A stretch of DNA of 64,000 nt from Drosophila persimilis (taxonomy: Eukaryota; Arthropoda; Insecta; Diptera; Drosophilidae). The notes beneath the pieces are model-generated. The model did not search any database. It saw nothing but the letters and a program-made list of their open reading frames with translations, and was not told the origin of the DNA. Location: the NCBI RefSeq assembly GCF_003286085.1, contig NW_020825288.1:25544001-25608000 (forward strand), in the 5' to 3' direction. The stretch's first letter is position 1, and each line of letters starts with the position of its first letter. The translations under genes and the position numbers were made by a program. Positions 53,992-64,000 of this stretch are shown here, one piece after another.

Positions 53992-56900
53992 TAGTGTGTG
54001 TGTGTCTGTGAAGAGCTTGTAGAACGTGAGCCAAAGAGCAATCTTCAGTGAAAAGTTTTTCTTTGGCTCAAACTGCAAATTGGGTTAATTAAAAACCGCT
54101 CGAGGTCATACGTAAGTCATCGCATAAAAAGAGGAAAAGAGAAACCAAAAAACCCAGAGCAAGAGCAAGAACGAGAGCGAGAGGGACAGCGAGAGCGAGA
54201 CCAAAAGCGAGAACGAGAGGGAGAACGAGAACAAGAACGAGAACGAGAAAAAAATGAGCTAAAAAGATGTGACAAACTTTTTCAATTAAACTTAATTTTC
54301 ATTCTTTTTCCACCCGCAACCCCCCCCCCGCTCACCCCTCAGCCATCACCCATCTGGACATCCTGGGCTTCCATCTGGGCTTTAAACCTTGACAAAAAAA
54401 AAAGCGTCACAAATTGAATTTTGATCGATATATAATGCATGGGAGAGGTGGAGGGGGACGCAGGGAAGGCAGAGGAAAAGCTCCTCTAGGCATGGAAAGC
54501 AAAATGACAGCAAATTAGCAGAGGCATAAAAAAAGGTCTCGCACCCAACCAGAAAGAGTGCTCCCCCAGTGGGCAGAGGGGGGAGGGGGGAGGGTGGGAA
54601 AAACCCGATGAAAAGATGAAAAGTTTTCTCTTTTTCGTGCGATGGAAGGAGTGCAAAAAATATACACATTAATGGGGTGGCAAAAGGGGGGCGTGGGGGG
54701 ATGTGTATTGATAGCTTCAAGGCTCTCTCGAGGGGGTAGGGGGGGAAATTCTAGGGGAAATCTAATGAGGTTTCGATTAAAAGATGCCCGAGAACTAGTC
54801 CGAATCAATCTGGTACTCCCATAGATTATGTGTATCTTTAAGCCTCAGAAATGTGTATCTATGTATCTGTGTATCTGTAGAGATACAGGATCCCGGGGTT
54901 ATTACATTCGACCATCAACCGAAATATAAAATTCTCTCTGGTGTCTCTTCTTTTTGTATCTTTCCCGCCCATGAAATGGGATTACGGGTACTCGGATGTC
55001 CGATGTCCGATGGGAACCGAGACAGGCTGCACATTCGGTTTGTATCTTTCTCTGCAGGTACAGGTGCCTCTCTCTCTGGCCGTCTTTGGCCCACAAAACG
55101 CAGCCGGCAGCTCCTCTTCCTCTTGCTATTCCCGATTAAATCGCAGTGCACTGCACTTCTTCCTTCTCTTCAGTGGGTTCCCCCCGCCCCTTTCATTATA
55201 TTGGGCGCCATATTTTGTTGGGGAGACATGTTCAACATTTAGCAGAGATACAAAATCCAACAAAATAGAATTCATTTGAGGAAAATAGAAAATTCACGCG
55301 CCAGTTTATTGAACCACAGATGCACGGGTGCGGGGTGCGGGGTGCGGGGCGTGAGGGAAAATTCCATTCGCAAGCGGAAAATATTTGAATGAAAAGTAAG
55401 CAAAAGCAAAAGTAGCCTTCGCCTGCGTCTCCCCCCGAAGTGTGTTCTTCTCATCCCAAAAGAGTTTTCCCATTTCCCTGCTCGTTCAGAGAGTGTCATC
55501 CACGCTCCGCCGTAGCTGTATCTGTAGCTGTATCTGTAGCTGTATCTGTGTCTGTGTGTGGGAATGTTGCAAATGCAACACAAGTATTGGTGCGTCTGTG
55601 TGCTGCCTCTTTCATCAAATGCTGGGCATCATTTTCCCTGTGTCCCTGTCGCTGTCCGTGGCTCTATTTGCCAGCCGCTGTTTGTTGCATTCTGGTTGCC
55701 GTGCCGCTGCCTCCCCCTCCCCCGCCTCTCACATATAAATCGATAATTTTCCGCTCAAATGTGCGGAAAATTTCGTAGTCGTAGTCGTAGTCTGGGTCCT
55801 CCCCCCTCCTGGCTGGCATTATCCGGCCCACTGCCACACAGCCACACAGCATGGTGGATTTATTTATTTAAAGTCGTTAAAGTGCATTAAATAGTCGTCA
55901 AAATATTGGGCTAATATTTGGATTTGTTTGCGGCTTTGTCCAAAAATAATTCCCCGTACTCAATCGATTCGGATTCACTTGGCCAACGATGCACGGAAAA
56001 TTGGCGCAAATATCAAAAGAAAATACGTTTTCAATGGGCCAAAAAGTGCTTAACAATTTGCCGATTCGATGCTTAATATTTGACTAGGGACAGGGAATAT
56101 TCCACACCGATTTCCTCGAATTAATCAATCGAAATGTGTAAACTTTCCTGAACTTTAATTTCCCCTCTTCAAACACTCTTTAAATCCCCAATTTGTGTGT
56201 ATTTATTCCGGTTGCTTTGTTTGGTTATTCACAGAAATTATTTCATCGTTTTATAGGCATTCTTGGCCATTTAAATAATTCAAATATTTCATCAGTCATC
56301 TGTTGGCAGAATTTCTTTTTGTGCTCGTAATTTTATTTGCTCGATTTTCGGGGCTCACACTCGAATGTCAATGTCAATGACCCCACCACGACACACTCGG
56401 AGACCTGAAGAGTAGTTTGCTGTGTGTCCATGTGTGTGTGTGTGTGTTGGCCCAGCTTAAAAACGTGTCCAAAAGTCAGCTGCTTTTGAAGTTGAATGCC
56501 TGCCGGAGCCAGTGGCTAGAAGAGCGTGTTGGACTTGATTCTTGGGCTCTTTTTCGGTGTATTGCTTATGGCCAAGAGCTACGAGTCAGTAAGTCAATTG
56601 TCAACACTTGAAGTACATTTCTCCCGCCTCTCTCCCGCCGCTCTCCCTCCATCTTTTGTGGGTTTCTTTCTCTCTTTTTTGTGACATTAAATTCTGTAAC
56701 TGGTTTGGGAATTCTGGAAGATCTTACTTTGTTTTATATGGGATTATTTTGCCTTTAAAAAGTTGACTAAACCCCGAGTTGCTGTTTGATTTCATTGTAA
56801 TGGCCATGGCTGGTAGGAATTTTCTGATTTATACGACAATTAAATCCAACAATTGTTTTGAGCACTTTAAAAATATAAACAATATTTGTTTTAATTTATG

Positions 56901-58705
56901 TAAATATTCTCGGGGATTAGAATCCCCCCCGCCCCTCGAAACACTCGACCCAGTTGTGGACACCATTCATTGGGGACTGTCGCAAACACAATTATCCCTC
57001 CATGGAGCAAGGGGGAGGGGCAGGGGGACGGGGAGGGGCAATGGAATGATGAACTGCTGGTTTGTTGTTAATAAATTGCAAATATTTCCTTTGCCCTTTC
57101 CATTACTTTAATTAGTGAAATGTTTAATGCACTGCGGAACCCTCCCCCCCCTCCTGGCCGTCCTCCCCCTCCCTGCGGAGCGGAATGGAACCCTTTTTAG
57201 AGAGGGAATCCGAATAGAAGAAGCAAAGGATTACAACAGAAAAAAAGGGGGAATGGAAGTGGAAGTGGAAACATTTCCGGCTTCCGCAAAACTGTTTCCT
57301 GGCCAACGATAAAATACTTCTCTTCTTTTTTTCCAAAGCTAATGTGTGTGTGTGTGTGTGTCTCCAGGGGAGGGGGGTGAGGGTGGTACCCCTCGAAAAT
57401 GGAGCCTTTAATTTGCGCTTTGCCTTTTGTAAAAATGTATTTTTTTTCGCTCTTTTTTTTCGATTCTCTTTCACTTTTTTGTGTTTGGATTCTTTTCTTT
57501 TTTATAAATGTATTTTTTTTATTTTTTGTGGAAAATTGTCTGCACTTAAATTGAAATTAACGAGGCGTACATTTTGTTTTTGGTATATGATCAGAGGGGA
57601 GTACCGCCTCCAGCCAAAAAAAAGGGAAGGAGGGAAGGAAGGGAAAGGAAAAGCAAGGATACACTTTCTTTCTTTTTTTGTATTTTTTTGGTATTTTTTG
57701 GCTGCTTCTTTCGGTTTGATTCTTGGGCTTTAATTGGGCGCTAAGTGTGGATATTTAATGCGTTTCATGTGGCTGCAAAGGGAAAAGCGAAAGCAGGGGA
57801 AAGCAAGGAACCCAAAAAGGAACCCAAAAAGGAACCCAAAGAGAACCCAAGACCAAGAGCTGCTGTCAGTAAGAATTATTGTGCCTGTAATGCAATGCGC
57901 GCCAAGGAGGCGTCTGGGAGGGGGGCGTGGCATGTCACACCCACACACACACACAGACACACAAAGAGAGAGCGAGCGAGCGAGCGAGCGACGCTTCAGT
58001 GGAAATAAAAAGCCGCAAGGATTTATCACTCTGCCAGCATCGGTCTCTCAACCTCCACCTCCTCCGTCTCTGAGTTGTGGTCCAAGGGGGAGGGGGGAGG
58101 GAGCCTCCTCCAAGAGCCAAGACCCCAGACCCCAGACACATTTCATGCTAACAAGCTGGTGCCTGGTTCCCTGCCTTGGCTTGGCTGCTGCCCTCCGACT
58201 GAGACAGAGGCAGAGACAGTCCTTCGCCCCCAGGACTCCCTTCTGCTGACTCTTGCGGTTGGCTTGCATGAGCATTGCATGCAAGTTACTTACCTTTTGG
58301 CTTCAAGAGTAGCGACGAGGGGGCGGGCAGAGAGTGGGTGCTGTCTGGGGGGGTGGAGAGATGGCAGCTTAAAATGCTCTTCTGCCATCTGTCGTAGCAT
58401 ATGTAAAAGGTATTATGGCTAAAAGCAAAAATATTGCATTCGACAGTGCAATTTGTTAGCTGCGAGAGACTATATTTGAATGATGTCGATGCGGAGCGGC
58501 TCTGGGGGTGGGTGGCACAGGCGATACACGATACGGCTAGCAGGACGGCAGGAGGGGTGGCGGAAGGGAGGGGAGGGGAGGCTCGGGGCCAGAGGAGAAC
58601 AAAACGTTGGCTATATTGAGTTAAGTGCGTTTTGGATTTGATTTTGGTTTTGGTTTCCACTGGGTTTATTGGTCGATCATTTCTGGCCTTCTGGCCCCCT
58701 CTCTG

Positions 58706-58710
58706 GGTGT

Positions 58711-58752
<42 letters not shown>
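58706..58752 (+). repeat. TG dinucleotide tract
   Basis: A roughly 47-base (TG)n tract with a single interruption (TCTG) near its start. The longest TG microsatellite of the window, 105 bp before the palindrome array. Confidence 0.9.
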
Positions 58753-58754
<2 letters not shown>

Positions 58755-58857
58755 CTGTCTCTATATTTGTGCTGTCTGCTGTCTAGGCTGGGCATTGATT
58801 GGTAGTTAACCCAGTCAAGAAGTCAAGAAATAGCTACAGACGGCATCATTTGTATCC

Positions 58858-59718
58858 GTATCTGAGGGATACTATGCGGCGGCAGGCAGGCATCAATTAT
58901 TTGCGAGCAGGCATCCCTATGTGTGCGGGATAGGCGACCAGTAATTGGTAGAGTTTTGGGCAGTGTGTACATAACCCAGAAACACGAATGTATCTCACAG
59001 ATACTCACAGACTGTCGCATATACATCTACTTGTAGCGATTGTGGCGTTATTTCCCAAACAAAGTATCTTGTAGATACATTATATTAGTAGCAAAAGTAT
59101 CTGACAGATGCGGATACTAAATATTAAATATATCGGCAGATGGGATCTTCATGTTTTGTCGAGATACATTCTTAAAGATACTAGATTCTTTTTTAAACAG
59201 TATCTGGCAGATACTAATATTATCTCATAGATGTAGTCGCTATTTACATTTTTTAAAGTATCTTAAAGATACAATCTTATTTAAACAGTATCTGGCAGAT
59301 GTAAATATTATTTCATAGATGGAGACGCTATTTATATTTTGTAAAGTATCTTAAAGATACTATCTTTTTTAAGCTAATGTAGTCGCTATTTATATTTTGT
59401 AAAGTATCTTAAAGATAGAATCTTTTTCAACAGTATCTCATAGATGCAGTCGCTATTCCTCTGTATCTTTTACTACCTTCAGATAGTATTATTTTCGAAT
59501 GTATCTGACGGATGCATCTGTCCCGTCCCATGAAACGTGTCCCGAACATTGAAAATCTCTGTACCGACTTCTGGGAAGTATCTGACAGATACATTTGCTA
59601 GCGATGCCTACAAACTGACAAAAAGTCAACTCCAGCCTAGGCCCGGACGTGCCACAGTGCCGCCGCGTGGCGCATTTGAAAAGAGACACACGAAACTGTC
59701 AAAGTATCTGAGAGATAC
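58858..59718. repeat. Array of GTATCT-NNN-AGATAC palindromes
   Basis: About 14 copies of a 15-base imperfect palindrome with constant 3-base spacer. Starts: 58858, 58990, 59064, 59097, 59200, 59220, 59258, 59288, 59346, 59404, 59433, 59501, 59578 and 59704. Spacers vary (GAG, CAC, TGT, GAC, GGC, CAT, TAA) while the arms stay close to GTATCT and AGATAC, with AGATGC or GGATAC as common variants. In the middle, a larger unit containing AGTCGCTATTTATATTTTGT is partly duplicated (at 59235, 59323, 59381 and 59448). An isolated copy, GTATCTGATGGATAC, is at 62214-62228. The arms contain AGATA, the core of GATA-factor sites, but the base that follows is C. Function unknown. Confidence 0.75.
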
Positions 59719-61251
59719 CTTTCCATTCCCCTCTCTCTCTCCCCCTCGCTCTCTTCTGCGGAGTAAATGTGTCACGTAAGAACAATTACGGCGACTCACA
59801 GACAAACTGTGCCACACGTCGGTGAGGGGCGGCGAGGCGAGGGGAGGGGAGGGAGAGCCTCGGAGAAATTGTCATAATTCTCATAAATGGCGGCGGGTAT
59901 GTCAGGTCTCAGGTCTCCTCAGACAAAAGTTACCCACTGTTTGAGCATTCGTAATGAAAATCAGAATTTCATTGCATTTAGCCACTGAAAAGCCAAGAGA
60001 AACTTTCACCCAGCAAGTATCTGCGCATCCGTGTAGCCATCCATCCATGGCGTATCCATCCGTGGCAGTGGCGGGCGGTTGTGAATTTTTATTGTTGAGT
60101 AGAAACGGAGCCACAGCCAGAGCCACAGCCAGAGCCAGAGCCACAGCCAGAGCCAGAGCCACAGCCACAGCCAGAGCCACAGCCAGAGCCAGAGCCAAAC
60201 ATGGAAGAGAAAAGTATTCGAGTTCTACTCGGATATGCAGTCGCGATTTTCCAGTTGCATTTCCAGTTGCAATCTCATTCCCATTCCCCCATTCGCATTC
60301 GCATTCCCAACGTTTTCCATCCTCATCATGATCGTGATGATCATGAGATCATTAAGCATTTAACCCACTTTTCCCGCCGTTTCAGTCGCTTCTGTTGTTG
60401 CTGTTGTTGCCCATTTTGTGCCCATTCTGTAGATTCTAAGCTCCGTTTCCTCATTGTACAAAAGTATGCCTCGTCGCTGGAGTGGGGTGCTGGGAGGGCG
60501 GTGGGAGGGTCTGTCAAATGGGGGAAAACAAACAATTAACATTTTATGTTCGGGCGAGCAAATTTTTGTGCGATTCGAGGGGAAACAATTTGCTGGAAAA
60601 TGCATTTCCCTCGGAAATGGCAAACCCCATCCCCAAGGGGGGCAGGGGGGAGGGGCGGGAATGGAGAGTGGATCCTGCTGCTGCTGCTCATCCAAGCAAT
60701 TCATAACTTTGCACTTGCAAATTATTTAAGCAAATTATGCGCCTTGATGCCTTGATGCCTGCCGCTGCCGCTGGAGATGGTGCCAGTGCCAGTGCCACTT
60801 CATCAGCCGCTTAGTAGCCGGAAGGCTACTCTTTTGTAAGGGGGGTCACCACCCCACCCACCCCCCAGCGGCCTGCTTTCGCATTCATAATCGTTTAGAG
60901 GCAAGAGAGAGAGAGAGACAGAGAGAGGGCGAACTTTTGCCCGAAATGAGGATTAGAGCAGGAAGGATGTTGGAAATTTGTTTGGGCACCAAAAAATTCA
61001 AAGAAAACGAAAAAAAAGTAGGAAAATGTAATCCAAAAGTGGAGTTCATCTAAGTTTCACTCGAACACTTTTCAAGACGGCCAAAGTTGAATGTGCCACG
61101 GGGGCTGGAGGTTCCGAGGAGCCCTCCTAATAAGCAGGATAGAAACTACTACACAGAGAGGGTGGATACCAAGGGGGACGGGTGGGGGTAACGTATGCAA
61201 GCCCTCGTGTGAATGGAGTCCTTAGGTCCTCCTCCACTGAGCTCTCAACAG
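59719..61251. other. Non-coding stretch
   Basis: No gene seen. It holds GGGGA/GGCGA-rich DNA at 59822-59852, the GAGCCA hexamer array described separately, a GATCATGATCGTGATGATCA near-palindrome around 60327, TGCTGC triplets at 60676-60690 and a GA tract at 60905-60927. C- and G-runs flank 60835-60870. Confidence 0.45.
60108..60197 (+). repeat. GAGCCA/CAGCCA hexamer array
   Basis: About fifteen hexamers of (G/C)AGCCA arranged in irregular order (GAGCCACAGCCAGAGCCAGA type). The minus strand frame reads alternating Ala, Val and Leu. A minisatellite; no protein is implied. Confidence 0.85.
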
Positions 61252-61405
61252 GAGCAGGAGCAGAAGCATATTGCTCATTTGACAGCCAGAACCGAACCCT
61301 TTTCCGATACGGGTGTCTGTAGCGGAGACGACTCCGCTGACAAGCGTGTAATCTCGCCGCAAGTGGCACAGCCGTGGAGGCAGTCGTCACCGCCACAAGA
61401 AAAAA
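61252..61405 (+). CDS. Candidate second coding exon of the plus-strand gene
   Basis: A plus-strand frame open from 61213 to 61560. A pyrimidine-rich stretch followed by CTCTCAACAG gives an acceptor before 61252, in phase 0, which matches the phase-0 end of the exon at 49871. A donor-like AAAAA|GTAAAT ends it at 61405 in phase 1. The 51 codons read EQEQKHIAHLTARTEPFSDT and on through VCSGDDSADKRV to SSPPQEK, a hydrophilic composition typical of an unstructured region. The donor is weak, the family is unknown, and the frame could also be chance; joining it to the first exon is inference. Confidence 0.3.
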
Positions 61406-63662
61406 GTAAATTAAATGAGGAAGGCAGGCAGTTTGTAACCCTTTCCGCAGAGACGACAAGGACACACGTGGACCAGACACGTGTCGGGAAAATGTTATCG
61501 GAAGGCCTGCAGGCCGGGGCGGGGCGTGCCTCGGCGCGGCCTTCTGTTGATGTCCCATAAAAATTCACTCGCTCGAAGATTGCAATCCCAACAGTTTTTA
61601 CTTATTCCGGAAACCGCACTCCGCCTCCTTCCCTCCTGGAGAAAATATATAACAGGGATAAGCCTAGATCAAGGACGAGATACTACCATTCAGGGATCCC
61701 CCTTTGAGGGGGCTTCAGGGGCCAATAAGGGAATTCCGTATTAAAAGATTGTTGAAGTTCAAGAGAAACTTGTTCTTTCGATGATCGCATAAATATTCCA
61801 TTTGTGGGGGGGCAACGGATAAATATGATTTCCGTGTCACGTGCAAGAATTTTTGTTTGTTTTTCCTTCACTCGCACTTCCACTCTGCCCCCAACAAACG
61901 CCCCGCCCCCGCCTCGATTGCCATCTCCATCAATGACAAATAACCAAAGCAAACTCTGCTCCTCCTTCGATATTCCCGCCCTGCCCCCGTGCCCCGTTCT
62001 CGCACAGCTGTGCAACATTCTGTGGTCATGTTGACAGAGGAGCAAAGAAGAAGAAGGGGAAAGGAGACGGAGAAAGCAACGAGAGATGCTTTGGGGAAAA
62101 CATGTGTGTGAAATCACTTCAAACTTACAAGAAAGCCACCCTTCCAGCCACCCAGCCACCCTTCCTGCCTGCCTGCCTGCATTCCCCTAGTATCCGAGTA
62201 TCCGAGTTTCTGAGTATCTGATGGATACAGATAGGAAACATATGATGCTCACTTTGGCCACCGCACAATTTATATAATGATGTCGCACTTTTGCTTTACC
62301 CCCACTCTCCCCTCTCCCCCTCTCTGTCTCTCGCAACTCGAGGGAATATCAATTTTGTTATTTTTGGCAATAACTATTTATTAGATACATAGATACATTG
62401 TATCCGCTGCCGCTGCCGCTGCGTTCCTTTGCTTTCTTTCGGTTTCAGTTTCGGTTTGACTTCACTTCTCTCTCTCTCTCTCTCTCCCTCTCTCTCTCCC
62501 TCTCTCCCTCTCCCCCTCTCTCTGTTCTCTCTCTCTACTCTAAAATGCAATTTTATAGCTGTCAGGGGAATTTAACGCCAAGCGCGAAAATGCCAAAACC
62601 TTATACCATCCACCCATCCCCCTCGTCCCCCATCCCATGCCATCCCCTTGGCCATAGCCGTTCCCCCACGTGTCATGTTGTGCCTGCCTCCGCCCCGCTC
62701 TGCCCGACTCTGCCCCGCTTGCCCCATGCCCATCTCCTGGCTTTTGTTTGCGCTGCGCTAGTTTTTGACTAACGATAAAGTGTCAAGATATTCCTTTTTT
62801 TCACTCCATTGTTTTTTTTGGGCAGAAGGGTGTCGGCAGGGGGGCGATGGGTGGTGGGAGGTGCCCGGGCATGCCGCGACACTTGCAACAAACAAAATTT
62901 TTTTGCTCTTTCGCTGTTATGCATTGCGTGCAAAGCGTAAACAAAGGGAATACCAAGAGAGAAACAGAGATAGACAGCGAGAAAGAGGGAGAGAGAGAGA
63001 GAGAGCTCTGAGCCAATATAGAAAGAACTTCCGCTGCTCGAACCCCAGACCCCAAAAACTCGAAAACTCGAATACCCGATTCCCATTTGCCCATTTTCCC
63101 ATTTTCCCCATCCCATCTGCAAGTATGAACTCTCCGCACTGCGTGTGCAGATAATAAAACTAAATAAATTGATGGTCTTTGTGCAGAAACTGACAAGTTG
63201 CAGGCAGCACCGAAAAATGTTCAATGGCCACACACACATATCCGTACATATACTGTGTACAGTGATGTACATAAGTATAAATGGATATAGGGAAAATATT
63301 CAAACGTAGCACCCAGCATCTCCTTCCACGTGCCTGCCTTCTGCATCCTTCATCAAGCGAGTGGCCAGCAACAATACACACAATAGATAGCCTCCGCCCC
63401 AGATAGATACACAGATATTTAGTTAGTTGGGTGCATGCAACCAAGGATAGATACGGATAGATATAGACGGATGGATGGATGGATTGCCGGATAGACGGAG
63501 AACCGGGCTTAGTCATTTATCATCTCAAACAAATAGAAAGCGCATTGCAGGCGACACACAACCCACGACCCACTAAAGGGGGAATCACAGATAAGAAAGG
63601 TCAGCCAGGCCGAGATTGCGGCTAAACAAATGACAAATGGGTGGCATATATCTCTTCGAACA
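61406..63662. other. Non-coding stretch
   Basis: No gene seen. It holds the 12-base palindrome GGCCTGCAGGCC at 61504-61515, CTGCCTGC tetramers at 62165-62180, one stray GTATCT-GAT-GGATAC palindrome at 62214-62228, a long CT tract at 62466-62537, a GA tract at 62990-63005 and GATA/GGAT-rich DNA at 63382-63500. Frames in this interval are low-complexity. Confidence 0.45.
62466..62537 (+). repeat. CT-rich tract
   Basis: About 72 bases of CT dinucleotides with CCCT interruptions. On the other strand this is a GA tract, a potential GAGA-factor binding region, though such tracts are widespread here. Confidence 0.85.
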
Positions 63663-64000
63663 ACATCTAGAGGATCAAAACTGGGACTAAAACTAACCAA
63701 CATACTCCCTGTGGAGGGAACTTCTTTTTATTACCGATACTCAAAGATTAAGCCAAGAAAGAGCCGAGTCGATACAGCCATGCACCTCTCGATGAGCGCC
63801 TAGATCTCAGAGAGCTCAGAGAGTCTCTGAAGCACACTCTTCGTCGTGCAATGTGCGCCGTCTGGCGCACATCTAGAGGATCAAAACTGGGACTAAAACT
63901 AACCAACATACTCCCTGTGAAGGGAACTCCTTTTTATTACCGATACTTAAAGATTAAGCCAAGGAAGACAAGATCTCAGAGAGCTCAGAGAGTCTCTGAA
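63663..64000 (+). mobile_element. Direct repeat of a dispersed Drosophila element, cut by window end
   Basis: ACATCTAGAGGATCAAAACT begins at 63663 and again at 63869 (period 206). The copies match through TTTTTATTACCGATACT, AAAGATTAAGCCAAG and AGATCTCAGAGAGCTCAGAG to the window end. The first copy carries about 40 more bases, including GCCGAGTCGATACAGCCATG and GAGCGCCTAGATCTCAGAG, blocks I know from a common interspersed Drosophila repeat. A perfect hairpin, GTGCGCC-GTCT-GGCGCAC (63853-63870), lies directly before the second copy and is followed by ATCTAG. A hairpin near CTAG is reminiscent of Helitron-like 3' ends, but this assignment is tentative. Confidence 0.5.

Larger units (their letters stand above)
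49872..58857 (+). other. Presumed large first intron of the plus-strand gene
   Basis: Starts with the donor GTAAGT. No exon-like sequence was convincing. It holds a GAGCCACA/GAGCCGCA repeat at 51139-51178, CT tracts (51471-51486), GA tracts (53638-53654 and 53956-53987), GAGCGA-like hexamers at 54157-54250, CTGTAGCTGTAT units near 55516-55550, a TG tract at 57343-57361, GAACCCAAAAAG units at 57808-57840, a GCGA tetramer tract at 57972-57990 and a TG tract at 58706-58752. A GTATCT cluster with a 4-base-spaced palindrome lies near 54857-54888. Confidence 0.45.

Noticed and set aside
56417..56611. Plus-strand frame with SKSQLLLKLNACRSQWLEERV
   Set aside because: Considered as an internal exon of the plus-strand gene, but neither a convincing acceptor nor a matching donor phase was found.
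62769..63272. 167-codon minus-strand frame
   Set aside because: Dominated by LSLSLS from the GA tract and by GKWENGQMG-like repeats; low-complexity.
1..64000. tRNA, rRNA or CRISPR features
   Set aside because: No B-box-like tRNA signature with a matching acceptor stem, no rRNA sequence and no spaced direct-repeat array of CRISPR type was seen on reading both strands by eye.

Overview
The window looks like nuclear DNA of a fruit fly, most likely Drosophila. A species of the obscura group is my guess from its density of microsatellites and homopolymer runs; nothing in the sequence proves it. Support for an insect genome comes from a complete BEL/Pao-type LTR retrotransposon, a 58-bp intron with canonical splice sites, CAG/CAA, TG and GA microsatellites, and decayed copies of a dispersed repeat common in Drosophila genomes. 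There are no operons, rRNA, recognisable tRNA genes or CRISPR arrays. All reading was by eye.

Layout. (1) 1-15.8 kb is gene-poor. It holds an AT-rich tandem repeat, CAG repeats, a 31-base C run, two retroelement primer-site-like scars at 5.53 and 5.67 kb, a doubtful small gene or gene remnant on the minus strand at 8.6-8.9 kb, and a CAG-rich minisatellite at 10.9-11.4 kb. (2) 15.83-17.46 kb carries the best-supported host gene. It lies on the minus strand with two exons and encodes a predicted 460-residue secreted, low-complexity, basic-tailed protein of unknown function. A TATA-like box precedes it and a poly(A) signal follows it. (3) 18,041-24,483 is an intact BEL/Pao retrotransposon on the plus strand. 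It has 475-bp LTRs identical by eye, a 5-bp GTTGG target duplication, a tRNA-Trp primer site and one open gag-pol frame, so it inserted recently, about 0.6 kb upstream of the secreted-protein gene. (4) 24.5-48.4 kb is non-coding as far as I can see. It contains clusters of CGATA and CTAGTC motifs, an isolated TATA box near 35.75 kb, inverted repeats near 42.2-42.45 kb and a degenerate dispersed repeat at 41.97 kb. (5) 48.4-49.87 kb is the start of a plus-strand gene: TATA/GAGA promoter region, long leader and a 48-codon first coding exon ending in a GTAAGT donor. A phase-compatible second exon may lie at 61.25-61.41 kb, which would make most of 49.9-61.2 kb a large intron. (6) Within that stretch, 58.86-59.72 kb holds the most striking signal of the window: about 14 copies of an imperfect palindrome GTATCT-NNN-AGATAC with a constant 3-base spacer. 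(7) The right edge (63.66-64.0 kb) is a direct repeat with a 206-bp period from a dispersed Drosophila repeat with a hairpin at the junction.

The two host genes are divergently placed about 31 kb apart with the retrotransposon between them. I see no evidence that they work together.
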